In this document: positions 16,115 through 25,355 of the stretch, piece after piece
Layout of the letters: each line of letters opens with the position of its first letter
Position numbering within the stretch: the first letter of the stretch is position 1
Assembly (NCBI RefSeq): GCF_018866325.1
Contig: NZ_CP076457.1
Span: 3,693,001-3,757,000, forward strand
Reading direction: 5' to 3'
DNA length: 64,000 nt
From: Streptomyces sp. YPW6
GTDB lineage: Bacteria > Actinomycetota > Actinomycetes > Streptomycetales > Streptomycetaceae
Notes under the pieces: generated by a model
The model's database searches: none
Told to the model about the DNA's origin: nothing
The model's input: the letters and a program-made list of their open reading frames with translations, nothing else
Made by a program: the position numbers and the translations under genes

Positions 16115-16263
16115 CGCGACGCCTCCACCGGACCCCGCGGCGGCTCACCCACACCCCTGTGCGCGTGAGCGTCCGCACGGAACCGCACCCCGAGGTGTCG
16201 CGATGCCGACGCGCATCCGCGCGCCGGACCACCGCGTTCCGCTTACCTGTGGAGATTCCTGCC

Positions 16264-17016
16264 ATGAAGCTTTCCCGTATCGCCCTCGCCGGCGCCGCCG
16301 CCGCGTCCACCGTCCTGCTGGTCGCCGGCCCGGCCGCCGCCCACGTCAGCGTCCAGCCGGTGGGCGAGGCCGCCAAGGGCGGGTACGCCACGCTCAACTT
16401 CAAGGTCCCCAACGAGCGCGACCAGGCCTCGACGGTGAAGCTCGAAGTGAACTTCCCCGCCGACCACCCGCTCTCCTCCGTCACCCCGCAGGCGGTCCCG
16501 GGCTGGGACATCAAGATCGACAAGAGCAAGCTCGACAAGCCTCTCGACGTGCACGGCAAGAAGATCACCGAGGCCGTCTCCAAGGTGACCTGGACCGCGG
16601 ACGGCAGCGAGATCGCCCCCGGCTACTTCCAGCAGTTCCCGGTCTCCGTCGGCGCGCTCCCCGAGGACGCCGACCAGCTCGTCTTCAAGGCGATCCAGAC
16701 GTACGACAACAAGGAAGTCGTCCGCTGGATCGAGGAGCCCACCGAGGGCGGCGAGGAGCCCGACAGCCCCGCCCCGGTCCTGAAGCTGTCCGCCGCCTCC
16801 GACGACCACCACGGTGGCGGCGCGGCCGACGACGCCGAGGAGGGCGACGACCACAAGGCCGCCGACACCGCCGCCGCGTCGACCGAGAAGACCGAAGCGG
16901 CCGCGTCCTCCTCCTCCAGCGACACCACCGCCCGCACCCTGGGCATCATCGGCATCGTCATCGGTGCCGCCGGCATCGCGTTCGGCGTGCTCGCCGGACG
17001 CCGCCGCTCGGCCTGA
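16264..17016 (+). CDS. YcnI-like DUF1775 copper-binding membrane-anchored protein
   Basis: A 250-residue protein. A signal peptide runs to about residue 26 and leaves His27 at the mature N-terminus (AHVSVQPVGEAAKGGY), the position used for copper in YcnI-family proteins. The DUF1775 domain (about 27-165) includes PGWDIKIDK. An acidic, His-containing linker (DDHHGGGAADDAEEGDDHK) precedes a C-terminal membrane helix (about 222-243) and RRRS. It is therefore anchored at the outer face of the membrane. It lies directly upstream of Sco1 and PCuAC genes, as in other actinobacteria, and probably supplies or buffers copper for cytochrome oxidase assembly. Confidence 0.92.
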   Translation: MKLSRIALAGAAAASTVLLVAGPAAAHVSVQPVGEAAKGGYATLNFKVPNERDQASTVKLEVNFPADHPLSSVTPQAVPGWDIKIDKSKLDKPLDVHGKKITEAVSKVTWTADGSEIAPGYFQQFPVSVGALPEDADQLVFKAIQTYDNKEVVRWIEEPTEGGEEPDSPAPVLKLSAASDDHHGGGAADDAEEGDDHKAADTAAASTEKTEAAASSSSSDTTARTLGIIGIVIGAAGIAFGVLAGRRRSA

Positions 17017-17060
17017 CCGGCCGGCTCCCTCACCCGCACCACGTTCAGGACATCCCTTTC

Positions 17061-17720
17061 ATGCGCAACACAAAAGCAGTGACGGCCGTGGCGTTCGCCG
17101 CCGCGGCCGCACTGGCCCTCTCCGCCTGCGGCACCGGTGACGACCAGGCGGGCTCCCCGGCCGTCGCCGACGTCAGCGTCGCGCCGAAGGACAAGGCCGC
17201 GACCGTCCTCGACCAGCCGTTCACCAAGCCGAACCTCGTCCTCACCGACACCGAGGGCAAGGAGTACGACCTCCGCGAGGCGACCAAGGGCAAGCCGACG
17301 CTCATCTACTTCGGCTACACCAACTGCCCCGACGTCTGCCCGCTGACCATGAGCAACATCTCCCTCGCCAAGCGGGAGCTGCCCCAGGCCGACCAGGACA
17401 AGCTCCAGGTCGTCTTCGTCACCACCGACCCCGAGCGCGACACCCCCGCCTCGCTCGGCAAGTGGCTCGCCGCCCAGGACCCCACCTTCACCGGTCTCAC
17501 CGGCGACTTCCCGACCATCCAGGCCGGGGCGCGGCAGATCGGCATCGGCATCGACGCCCCGAAGAAGGAGAAGGACGGAACCGTGGTCTCGATGCACGGC
17601 GCCCAGGTCATCGCCTTCTCCCCGAAGACGGACCAGGGGTACGTGCTCTACGGCGAGGACACCTCCGCCGAGGAGTACGCCGAGGACCTCCCCGCGCTGA
17701 TCAAGGGAGAGACGCCGTGA
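17061..17720 (+). CDS. SCO1/SenC-family copper chaperone lipoprotein
   Basis: A 219-residue Sco protein. The N-terminal signal ends in LSAC (lipobox, Cys ~23). The thioredoxin-like fold carries the copper ligands C89 and C93 in NCPDVCP and H179 in VSMHGAQV. Sco proteins deliver copper to the CuA centre of cytochrome c oxidase or act as thiol oxidoreductases for it. The stop overlaps the GTG start of the PCuAC gene by 4 bp, so the two are coupled. Confidence 0.94.
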   Translation: MRNTKAVTAVAFAAAAALALSACGTGDDQAGSPAVADVSVAPKDKAATVLDQPFTKPNLVLTDTEGKEYDLREATKGKPTLIYFGYTNCPDVCPLTMSNISLAKRELPQADQDKLQVVFVTTDPERDTPASLGKWLAAQDPTFTGLTGDFPTIQAGARQIGIGIDAPKKEKDGTVVSMHGAQVIAFSPKTDQGYVLYGEDTSAEEYAEDLPALIKGETP

Positions 17721-18166
17721 ACCGCCGCCGCACGGCTCTCGCCGGCGTCCTCGCCCTCACCGCGGGGCTGACGCTGGCCGGGTGCTCGTCGGACAGCGAG
17801 CCCGAGCTCACGGTCGTCGACGCCTTCATGCCGCAGCCGGTCAGCGACATGGCCGCCGGATTCCTCGTCGTCCAGAACAGCGGGGGGACCGCGGACCGGC
17901 TCACCTCGGTGACCAGCCCGCTCTCCGACGACGTCACGATCCACGAGACGAAGAACCAGAAGATGCGCGAGGTCTCCTCGTTCGAGGTGCCCGCGAACGG
18001 CGAACTCGATCTCGAACGCGGTGGCAGCCACATCATGTTCATGAGGCTCAAGCAGAAGCCCGAACAGGGCGAGAAGGTCTCCGTCGAGCTGCACTTCGAG
18101 AAGGCCGGCCCGATCACGGTCGACCTGCCGGTGAAGGAAACCACCTACAACCCGAAGAAGCAGTGA
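17717..18166 (+). CDS. PCuAC-family copper chaperone lipoprotein
   Basis: A 149-residue protein. The lipobox LAGC places the lipidated Cys at residue 23. The copper motif H-x6-M...H-x-M is complete: H76, M83, H105 and M107 (IHETKNQKM and SHIMF). PCuAC binds Cu(I) outside the cytoplasm and passes it to Sco or directly to the CuA site. It is translationally coupled to the Sco gene upstream and 14 bp from the CopCD gene downstream. Confidence 0.93.
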   Translation: MNRRRTALAGVLALTAGLTLAGCSSDSEPELTVVDAFMPQPVSDMAAGFLVVQNSGGTADRLTSVTSPLSDDVTIHETKNQKMREVSSFEVPANGELDLERGGSHIMFMRLKQKPEQGEKVSVELHFEKAGPITVDLPVKETTYNPKKQ

Positions 18167-18180
18167 GGGACTGAACCCAG

Positions 18181-20115
18181 ATGTCTGCCACCGCCCCTTG
18201 CGCCGGGCCCTCCCCGATACGACGGCCGCTCGCCGCCGCCGCGCTCCTCGCCACGCTGGCCTGCCTGGTGTTCGGGCTGCTGTTGGCCGGCGCGGGGCCG
18301 GCGTCCGCGCACGCCGCGCTCACCGGGAGCGACCCGGCGGACGGGGCGGTGGTGGACACCGCGCCGCAGCAGGTCACCCTCAGCTTCTCCGAGGCGATCG
18401 CCGTGGGCGACGACTCCATCCGGGTCCTCGACCCGAGCGGCAAGCGCGCCGACACCGAGGCCGGGCCGGAGGAGCTGTCCGAGGGTTCCACCGTCCGCTA
18501 CGGCGTATCGCTCCACTCCGGACTGCCGGACGGCACCTACACGGTGGCCTGGCAGGCGATCTCCGCCGACAGCCACCCGATCTCCGGCGCGTTCACGTTC
18601 TCCATCGGCGCCCCCTCCGAGACCACCGTGGCCCTGCCCTCCGAGGGGGCGGGCGGCGGTCCGGTCGGCTTCCTCTACGACATCGCGCGCTACACGGCGT
18701 ACGGCGGATTCGCGGTGCTCGTCGGCGGCAGCGCGTTCGTCCTCGTCTGCTGGCGGGGCGGCGCGGCCTCCCTGCCCATGCAACGCCTCGTGGTGCGCGG
18801 CTGGCTCGCCCTGACCGGGGCGACCCTGGTGATGCTGCTGCTGCGCTACCCCTACACCGGCAGCGGGAAGTTCGCCGACGCCTTCGACCTCGCCGGGCTC
18901 CAGTCCGTCCTGGACACCAAGCCCGGCGCGGCCCTCGTCTCCCGGCTGCTGCTGCTCGGGGCCGCCGCCCTGTTCACCGCCGTGCTGTTCGGTACGTACG
19001 CGCGGCGGGAGGACGAGCGGGAGAGGAAGGACCTCGCCTTCGGGCTCGCCGTCGGGGGCGGGGTCGTCGCGACGGGCATCGCCGCCACCTGGTCGATGTC
19101 CGAGCACGCCTCGACCGGCATCCAGACGAACATCGCCATGCCGGTGGACATCCTCCACCTGCTGGCCGTCGCCGCCTGGCTCGGCGGACTCGCCTCCCTC
19201 CTCGTCGCGCTGTACCGCACGCCGGACATCGGCAGCGCCGCGGTCCGGCGGTTCTCCGCCGTGGCGTTCGGCAGTGTCGCGGTCCTGGCGGCGACCGGGG
19301 TCTACCAGTCCTGGCGGCAGGTCGGCTCCTGGACGGCGCTGACCGGTACGCGCTACGGGCAGCTGCTCATCCTCAAAGTGGCGCTCATCGCCCTCCTGCT
19401 CGGGGTCGCCTGGTTCTCCCGGCGCTGGACGGGACGGCTGACGGACCCGGCGGCCGCCGCAGAGGCCCGCGGTGACGCGGCCGGAAGTGACGCGGCCGGC
19501 GAAGAGGCCGAGGAGGCGGACGACGTGCCGGACGACGTCGCCCCCGAGCGGGCCGCGCAACTGGCCCGGCAGCGGGCCGCCCTGACCGCGACGAAGAAGA
19601 AGCGGATACGGGACGCCGACCCGGAGCGCTCCGGACTGCGCCGCTCGGTGCTGGCCGAAGCCGCCGTCGCCGTCGTCCTGCTGGTCGTCACCACCATGCT
19701 GACGTCCACCGAGCCGGGCCGTACGCAGGAGGAGGCCGCCGGCTCCTCCGCGGCGTCCGCCCCGGCGGCCGGCGGCCCGGTCAACCTGAGCATGCCGTTC
19801 GACACCGGCGGCAGGAACGGCAAGGGCACCGTCCGTATCGGGATCGAGCCCGGCCGCACCGGCTCCAACGATCTGCACGTGTGGATCGACGGCAGCGACG
19901 GCGAGCCCATGGACGTCCCCGAGCTGAAGCTGGCCCTCACCCTGGAGTCGAAGGACATCGGCCCGCTGCCGGTCGTCCCCGACCGGCTGGCCGAGGGGCA
20001 CTGGTCGGCGAGTGGTGTACAGATTCCGATGGCCGGGGACTGGACGATCGACGTGACGGTCCGGACGTCGGACATCGACCAGGTCACCATCGACAAGAAC
20101 ACGAAGATCGGCTGA
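18181..20115 (+). CDS. CopC-CopD fusion copper protein with C-terminal YtkA-like domain
   Basis: Encodes 644 residues: a signal peptide to about 41 (ending ASAHA), a CopC domain (about 42-140) with the N-terminal His (AHAALTGSDPADG) and the ISADSHPISGAFTF motif, a CopD membrane domain of about eight helices (about 160-430), then an acidic cytoplasmic stretch, another membrane helix (about 500-517) and an extracytoplasmic YtkA-like beta domain (about 540-640). CopC/CopD proteins bind and import copper. The gene lies 14 bp after PCuAC and 4 bp before the peroxidase, in one operon. Confidence 0.92.
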   Translation: MSATAPCAGPSPIRRPLAAAALLATLACLVFGLLLAGAGPASAHAALTGSDPADGAVVDTAPQQVTLSFSEAIAVGDDSIRVLDPSGKRADTEAGPEELSEGSTVRYGVSLHSGLPDGTYTVAWQAISADSHPISGAFTFSIGAPSETTVALPSEGAGGGPVGFLYDIARYTAYGGFAVLVGGSAFVLVCWRGGAASLPMQRLVVRGWLALTGATLVMLLLRYPYTGSGKFADAFDLAGLQSVLDTKPGAALVSRLLLLGAAALFTAVLFGTYARREDERERKDLAFGLAVGGGVVATGIAATWSMSEHASTGIQTNIAMPVDILHLLAVAAWLGGLASLLVALYRTPDIGSAAVRRFSAVAFGSVAVLAATGVYQSWRQVGSWTALTGTRYGQLLILKVALIALLLGVAWFSRRWTGRLTDPAAAAEARGDAAGSDAAGEEAEEADDVPDDVAPERAAQLARQRAALTATKKKRIRDADPERSGLRRSVLAEAAVAVVLLVVTTMLTSTEPGRTQEEAAGSSAASAPAAGGPVNLSMPFDTGGRNGKGTVRIGIEPGRTGSNDLHVWIDGSDGEPMDVPELKLALTLESKDIGPLPVVPDRLAEGHWSASGVQIPMAGDWTIDVTVRTSDIDQVTIDKNTKIG

Positions 20116-20119
20116 GCAC

Positions 20120-21451
20120 GTGAGCAAGACCAGGAAGCAGGACCCGGCCCGCGCCACAACGGCCGCCGACCCGGGCGACGGCATCGGCGACGGTGCCACG
20201 GCCACCGGCGTCTCGCGGCGACGGCTGCTGGGCACGGCGGGCGCCGCGGGTGCCACGGGGCTGGTGCTGGGCGCCGGGGGCGGGGCGGCCGGATACGCCG
20301 CCACCCGCCCCGAAGAGCCGGCGGCGCTGACGACGGTGGGTGCGACCGAGGCGATGTTTCACGGGAAACATCAACCGGGGATCACCACTCCGCTTCAGGC
20401 CCGGGGCCATCTCGTCGCCTTCGACCTGACGGCGGGCGCGGCGCGCAAGGAAGCGGCGGCGCTGCTGCGGCGCTGGTCCGCGGTGGCGAAGGAGTTGATG
20501 GCGGGCCGCCCCGCGGCGGGCGCGGCGGACGGCCCCGGGCACGACACCGGGATCGCCCTGGACGCGGGGCCGTCGTCCCTGACCGTCACGTTCGGCTTCG
20601 GCCGAACGTTCTTCGCGCGCACGGGTCTGGCCGACCGCCTGCCCACCGCGCTCGACCCGCTGCCCGCGTTCTCCGCCGACGCCCTCGACGCCCAGCGGTC
20701 CAACGGCGACCTGTGGGTGCAGATCGGCGCGGACGACGCCCTGGTCGCCTTCCACGCGCTGCGGGCGCTCCAGAAGGAGGCCGCCGGCACGGCGCGGGTG
20801 CGGTGGCAGATGAACGGCTTCAACCGCACCCCCGGCGCCACCGCCCGGCCGATGACCGCCCGCAACCTGATGGGCCAGATCGACGGAACCGGCAACCCGA
20901 AGCCCTCGGACGAGGACTTCGGCCGGCGCGTGTTCGTCCCCGCCTCCCCCGGCACGCCGCAGGAGTGGATGGAGGGCGGTTCGTACGCCGTCGTCCGCCG
21001 GATCCGGATGCTCCTGGACGACTGGGAGAAGCTCGCGGTGGAGCGCCAGGAGCGGGTCATCGGGCGGCGCAAGGCGGACGGGGCGCCCCTGAGCGGGGGA
21101 ACCGAGACCACGGAGATGGACCTCGACAAGGCGGGCCCGGACGGCGGGCTCGTGATCCCCGGCAACGCCCACGCCCGGATCTCCTCGCCCGAGGAGAACG
21201 GCGGGGCCGCCATGCTGCGCCGCCCGTTCTCGTACCACGACGGCATCGCGGAGGACGGCACCGCGGACGCCGGGCTGCTGTTCATCTGCTGGCAGGCCGA
21301 TCCGTTCCGGGGCTTCGTGCCGGTGCAGCGCAAGCTCGACCGGGGCGACGCGCTGTCGCCGTTCCTGCGGCACGAGGCGAGCGGGGTCTTCGCGGTGCCG
21401 GGCGGGGCGGCGGAGGGCGAGTACGTGGGACAGCGGCTCCTGGAGTCGTAG
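20120..21451 (+). CDS. Tat-exported DyP-type haem peroxidase (EfeB-like)
   Basis: A 443-residue protein with a twin-arginine signal (SRRRLLGTAGAAGATG from residue 32). The DyP fold shows the conserved MFHGKHQPGI segment, catalytic D255 within GQIDGTGNP, and the proximal haem ligand H351 in GNAHARISSP. DyP peroxidases oxidise dyes, Mn or haem, and EfeB types have been linked to iron release from haem. In Streptomyces a DyP gene often follows the copper genes, where a partner copper oxidase may act. The GTG start lies 4 bp after copCD, and a 16-bp perfect stem at 21467-21511 ends the operon. Confidence 0.92.
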   Translation: MSKTRKQDPARATTAADPGDGIGDGATATGVSRRRLLGTAGAAGATGLVLGAGGGAAGYAATRPEEPAALTTVGATEAMFHGKHQPGITTPLQARGHLVAFDLTAGAARKEAAALLRRWSAVAKELMAGRPAAGAADGPGHDTGIALDAGPSSLTVTFGFGRTFFARTGLADRLPTALDPLPAFSADALDAQRSNGDLWVQIGADDALVAFHALRALQKEAAGTARVRWQMNGFNRTPGATARPMTARNLMGQIDGTGNPKPSDEDFGRRVFVPASPGTPQEWMEGGSYAVVRRIRMLLDDWEKLAVERQERVIGRRKADGAPLSGGTETTEMDLDKAGPDGGLVIPGNAHARISSPEENGGAAMLRRPFSYHDGIAEDGTADAGLLFICWQADPFRGFVPVQRKLDRGDALSPFLRHEASGVFAVPGGAAEGEYVGQRLLES

Positions 21452-21466
21452 GTACGCGCGGGGCCG

Positions 21467-21511
21467 GTGGTCGCCCTCCCGTCGTCGCCCGGCGAACGGG
21501 AGGGCGACCAC
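21467..21511 (+). terminator. Strong terminator of the copper/DyP operon
   Basis: GTGGTCGCCCTCCCGT (21467-21482) is perfectly repeated in inverse at 21496-21511, a 16-bp stem over a 13-nt loop, starting 15 bp after the DyP stop codon. There is no T-tract, as is common in Streptomyces. Confidence 0.8.
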
Positions 21512-21591
21512 GGCGCCGGGGTCCGGGCAGCGCGATCGACCGCATTCCGAGACAGCGCGGCGGGCCTCGCGGGGCGCACTAGGGTGACCGT

Positions 21592-22527
21592 ATGTCAGCC
21601 ACGCGCTACGCCTATCTCGGCCCCGAAGGCACCTTCACCGAGGTCGCCCTCCGTACGCTCCCGGAGGCCGCCACCCGGGAACTCGTCCCGATGCTGTCCG
21701 TACCGGCCGCGCTGGACGCCGTACGCAACGGGGAGGCGGCGGCAGCACTCGTACCGATCGAGAACTCCGTCGAGGGCGGTATCACCGCGACGCTGGACGA
21801 GCTGGCCGGCGGGGAGCCGCTGATGATCTACCGGGAGGTGCTGCTCTCCATCACCTTCGCGCTGCTGGTGCGGCCCGGGACCAAGCTGTCGGACGTCAAG
21901 ACGGTCACCGCGCACCCCGCGGCCCAGCCGCAGGTGCGCAAGTGGATGGCGGAGCACCTCCCCGGAGCCCTGTGGGAGTCGGCGGCGTCCAACGCGGACG
22001 GGGCCCGACTGGTCCAGGAGGGGCGGTACGACGCCGCGTTCGCCGGGGAGTTCGCGGCCGCCACCTACGGCCTGGAGCCGCTGGTGACGGAGATCCACGA
22101 CGCGGCGAACGCGCAGACCCGCTTCGTCCTGGTGGGCCGGCCCGCCCGGCCGTCGGCGCCGACCGGCGCGGACAAGACCTCCGTGGTGATCTGGCTGGAC
22201 GACGACCATCCCGGAGCCCTGCTGGAGCTGCTCCAGGAGTTCGCGGTGCGAGGCGTCAACCTGATGCTGATCCAGTCCCGCCCGACCGGCGAGGGCATCG
22301 GCAACTACTGCTTCGCCGTGGACGCGGAGGGGCACATCGCGGACCGGCGGGTCGGGGAGGCCCTGATGGGGCTGAGGCGGATCAGCCCGAAGGTGCGGTT
22401 CCTCGGCTCGTACCCGCGGGCGGGCGTCTCGCCGGACGAGGTGCGTCCGCTGCGGGCGGGCACGTCGGACGCGGCGTTCACGGAGGCGTCCGACTGGCTG
22501 GCGCGCAGCCAGGACGGCCGGATCTGA
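21592..22527 (+). CDS. pheA: Prephenate dehydratase
   Basis: A 311-residue enzyme. It has the N-terminal catalytic domain (YAYLGPEGTFTEVAL near the start, IENSVEGGI at ~64, catalytic T176-R177-F178 in NAQTRFVLVG) and a C-terminal ACT domain for phenylalanine feedback (about 195-280; PGALLELLQEFAVRGVNL, then IQSRP). It converts prephenate to phenylpyruvate in phenylalanine synthesis. No chorismate mutase domain is fused. ATG start. It lies upstream of serS in the same direction but 655 bp away, so it is probably a separate transcript. Confidence 0.95.
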   Translation: MSATRYAYLGPEGTFTEVALRTLPEAATRELVPMLSVPAALDAVRNGEAAAALVPIENSVEGGITATLDELAGGEPLMIYREVLLSITFALLVRPGTKLSDVKTVTAHPAAQPQVRKWMAEHLPGALWESAASNADGARLVQEGRYDAAFAGEFAAATYGLEPLVTEIHDAANAQTRFVLVGRPARPSAPTGADKTSVVIWLDDDHPGALLELLQEFAVRGVNLMLIQSRPTGEGIGNYCFAVDAEGHIADRRVGEALMGLRRISPKVRFLGSYPRAGVSPDEVRPLRAGTSDAAFTEASDWLARSQDGRI

Positions 22528-23182
22528 CGGAAGGGCGGATCTGACGGGAGGGCGGGGAGAAGCCCGGCGGAACGGCGGCCGGGAGCCTTCTCGTGCGCTC
22601 CGCAGCGGTGCGATCTACAGATAGTCACGCACTCCGGAGAGTTATCCACAGGCGGGGTCCTCGACCTGGGGACAAGTCGACACCGCAAGGCGACATCATC
22701 GACAAATCGACCCAGTCACCTCAGGGCGGTCCACAGAGCGCGAGGCGCCATGAGCCATCGTGTGTCACCCCAATTCCCTTGATCAACTCTTTGGGGCGAG
22801 GAATCCCCTCCGAATGAGCACGCAGGGAAGGTTTGAGCGGAGATTCCAGGGGACTTCGTCCGGCTTCCGGAACAATGCCCTCCGGCATCCACAGAACTTC
22901 CACACAGCCTGTGGATAACTATTCCGACGTCGACTCCCCTGTGGACAACAGCGGCAGGAGCACCCCCAACTCCCGCTCCCCCCACGGCCGGTGTGTCAAG
23001 CGAGCCGCACCTTCTGCCCTGTTCAGGGGAGTTAACCGCCGTTATTGACACCCCCTCCCGCTCCACTGCCGCAGCCGTACGCGATTCCCCCACAGAAATA
23101 TCAATTCCGGCAATTCGGTCATAGAGACACGCTCGGCGATATCGGTTCGAGTGCCAGAACCGCGCACCGGTAGCCTGGAGGG
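22528..23182. other. pheA-serS intergenic region with DnaA boxes, no gene seen
   Basis: 655 bp without a supported gene. The first ~65 bp hold an imperfect hairpin (GAAGCCCGGC/GCCGGGAGCCTTC, 22558-22591) that may end pheA. The rest contains three good DnaA boxes and several partial TCCACA motifs and is less GC-rich than its neighbours. The serS promoter must lie near its right end. Confidence 0.6.
22642..22948. promoter_or_regulatory. Cluster of three DnaA boxes
   Basis: TTATCCACA at 22642-22650 (+), and on the opposite strand TTATCCACA at 22910-22918 and TTGTCCACA at 22940-22948. TTGTCCACA is the preferred Streptomyces DnaA box. Partial motifs (CATCCACAG, TTCCACACA) lie between. It could titrate DnaA or make serS responsive to it. 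It is not oriC, as dnaA and dnaN are absent. Confidence 0.55.
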
Positions 23183-24460
23183 GTGATTGACCTTCGCCTG
23201 CTCCGTGAGGACCCCGACCGTGTTCGCGCCTCCCAGCGCGCCCGTGGAGAGGACGTCGGCCTCGTCGACGCCCTGCTCTCCGCCGACGAGCTGCGCAGGT
23301 CGTCCGGCGTCCGCTTCGACGAACTCCGCGCCGAACAGAAGTCGCTCGGCAAGCTGATCCCCAAGGCCACTCCCGAGGAGCGCACCGAGCTCCTCAAGAA
23401 GGCCGAGCAGCTCAAGACCGACGTCAAGGCGGCCGACGCCGCCCAGGACGAGGCCGACGCCGACGCCAAGCGGCTGCTGCTCCAGCTCGGCAACATCGTC
23501 CACGAGGACGTGCCGGTCGGCGGCGAGGAGGACTTCGTCGTCCTGGAGACGCACGGCACCATCCGCGACTTCGGCGCCGAGGGCTTCGAGCCCAAGGACC
23601 ACCTGGAGCTCGGCGAGGCGCTCGGCGCCATCGACATGGAGCGCGGGGCGAAGGTCTCCGGCTCGCGGTTCTACTACCTCACGGGCGTCGGCGCGCTCCT
23701 GGAGCTCGCCCTCGTCAACGCGGCGATCGCCCAGGCCACCGAGGCCGGCTTCACCCCGATGCTCACCCCGGCGCTGGTCCGCCCCCGCGCCATGGAGGGC
23801 ACCGGCTTCCTCGGCCAGGCCGCGGAGAACGTCTACCACCTGGAGAAGGACGACTACTACCTGGTCGGCACCTCCGAGGTCCCCCTCGCCGCGTACCACA
23901 TGGACGAGATCATCGACGCCGGCAAGCTGCCCCTGCGGTACGCCGGGTTCTCCCCGTGCTTCCGCCGCGAGGCCGGCACGTACGGCAAGGACACCCGCGG
24001 CATCTTCCGCGTCCACCAGTTCGACAAGGTCGAGATGTTCTCGTACGTCGACCCGGCGGACGCCGAGGCCGAGCACCGCAGGCTCCTGGAGTGGGAGAAG
24101 CAGTGGCTCACCGGTCTCGAACTGCCCTTCCAGGTCATCGACGTCGCCACCGGTGACCTCGGCGCCTCGGCCTCCCGGAAGTTCGACTGCGAGGCGTGGA
24201 TCCCGACCCAGGGCAAGTACCGCGAGCTGACCTCCGCGTCGAACTGCGACGGCTTCCAGGCCCGCCGCCTGTCCGTCCGGATGCGCGACGGCAAGAAGGT
24301 CCAGCCGCTGGCCACGCTGAACGGCACGCTCTGCGCCGTACCGCGCACGATCGTGGCGCTCCTGGAGAACCACCAGCTCCCCGACGGCTCGGTCCGCGTC
24401 CCCGAGATGCTCCGTCCCTACCTCGGCGGGCGCGCGGTCCTGGAACCGGTCGCCAAGTGA
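23183..24460 (+). CDS. serS: Seryl-tRNA synthetase
   Basis: A 425-residue class IIa aminoacyl-tRNA synthetase. It has an N-terminal coiled-coil tRNA-binding arm (about 30-110; MIDLRLLREDPDRVRAS at the start, AEQKSLGKLIPKATPEE), motif 2 (PCFRREAGTYGKDTRGIFR, about 255-275) and motif 3 near the C-terminus. It charges tRNA-Ser, including the tRNA-Ser at 4280-4366. The GTG start follows GGAGGGGT. Its stop overlaps the GTG of the downstream HAD gene by 4 bp. Confidence 0.96.
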   Translation: MIDLRLLREDPDRVRASQRARGEDVGLVDALLSADELRRSSGVRFDELRAEQKSLGKLIPKATPEERTELLKKAEQLKTDVKAADAAQDEADADAKRLLLQLGNIVHEDVPVGGEEDFVVLETHGTIRDFGAEGFEPKDHLELGEALGAIDMERGAKVSGSRFYYLTGVGALLELALVNAAIAQATEAGFTPMLTPALVRPRAMEGTGFLGQAAENVYHLEKDDYYLVGTSEVPLAAYHMDEIIDAGKLPLRYAGFSPCFRREAGTYGKDTRGIFRVHQFDKVEMFSYVDPADAEAEHRRLLEWEKQWLTGLELPFQVIDVATGDLGASASRKFDCEAWIPTQGKYRELTSASNCDGFQARRLSVRMRDGKKVQPLATLNGTLCAVPRTIVALLENHQLPDGSVRVPEMLRPYLGGRAVLEPVAK

Positions 24461-25281
24461 CCTTCCCCTACAAGCTCGTCGCGACCGACCTCGACGGCAC
24501 GCTGCTGCGCGGCGACGACACGGTCTCCGAGCGCACCCGCGAGGCGCTGGCCGCCGTCACGGCGGCCGGTGCCGCGCACATCATCGTCACCGGACGGGCG
24601 GTCCCCTGGACCCGGCACATTCTGGACGACCTCGGTTACGAGGGGCTCGCCGTCTGCGGTCAGGGCGCGCAGGTCTACCACGCGGGCGAGCACAAGCTGC
24701 TGACCTCGCTGACCCTGGACCGCCAGCTCGCCGGTCTCGCCCTGTCCAAGATCGAGGCGGAGGTCGGCCCGCTGCACCTGGCGGCCAGCCGCGACGGCCT
24801 GGAGGGCGAAGTCCTGGTCGGCCCCGGCTACCAGGTGCAGGAGGGGCCCCTTCCGTATCTCTTCGTGGACGACGCCGCCGAGATGTGGACGGCCCCGCTC
24901 AACAAGGTCTACATACAGCACCCGGAGCTGGACGACGACGCGCTGGCCTTCGCCGCGCGGGCGGCCGTCGGCAGCCTGGTCGACGTGGTCATGGCCGGGG
25001 CCGGTGTGGTCGAGATCCTGCCGCTGGGCCTGAGCAAGGCGACCGGCCTCTCGCTGGCCGCCCGCCGGCTCGGGGTGAAGGCGGCCGACACGGTCGCCTT
25101 CGGTGACATGCCGAACGACATCCCGATGTTCGGCTGGGCCCAGCACGGCGTGGCCATGGCCAACGCCCACGACGACCTGAAGGCCGTCGCCCACGAGATC
25201 ACGGCGTCCAACGAGGACGACGGCATCGCGGTGGTGCTGGAGGAGCTGCTCCGCTCGGCGCCCGTACAGCCCGCGCGGTAG
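24457..25281 (+). CDS. Cof-type HAD-IIB family phosphatase
   Basis: A 274-residue HAD hydrolase: motif I TDLDGTLL with nucleophile D11 and D13, motif II in IIVTGRA, a cap domain (about 80-185), and motif IV in VAFGDMPNDIPMFGWA. Such enzymes dephosphorylate sugar phosphates, FMN or similar small molecules; the substrate cannot be told. The GTG overlaps the serS stop by 4 bp, so the two are coupled. A second Cof-type protein with closely similar motifs is encoded at 38169. Confidence 0.9.
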   Translation: MTFPYKLVATDLDGTLLRGDDTVSERTREALAAVTAAGAAHIIVTGRAVPWTRHILDDLGYEGLAVCGQGAQVYHAGEHKLLTSLTLDRQLAGLALSKIEAEVGPLHLAASRDGLEGEVLVGPGYQVQEGPLPYLFVDDAAEMWTAPLNKVYIQHPELDDDALAFAARAAVGSLVDVVMAGAGVVEILPLGLSKATGLSLAARRLGVKAADTVAFGDMPNDIPMFGWAQHGVAMANAHDDLKAVAHEITASNEDDGIAVVLEELLRSAPVQPAR

Positions 25282-25316
25282 GACGCGGCACCGCCCGCAC
25301 CCCGGAAAGCGTGACA

Positions 25317-25350
25317 GCGGCCCGGCACCGTTCCCACGGTGCCGGGCCGC
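25317..25350. terminator. Bidirectional terminator between convergent genes
   Basis: GCGGCCCGGCACCG (25317-25330) and its exact inverse (25337-25350) form a 14-bp stem over TTCCCA. It lies between the HAD gene and the convergent gene ending at 25356. Confidence 0.82.
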
Positions 25351-25355
25351 CGCGC

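Noticed and set aside
20356..20369. GTTTCACGGGAAAC, one base from parS, inside the DyP peroxidase gene
   Set aside because: It encodes the conserved MFHGKH segment of the family and the changed base is in the central CGTG core, so protein constraint explains it better than ParB binding.
22528..23182. Candidate chromosomal origin because of DnaA boxes
   Set aside because: There are only three good boxes; Streptomyces oriC lies between dnaA and dnaN and has many more. Neither gene is here.
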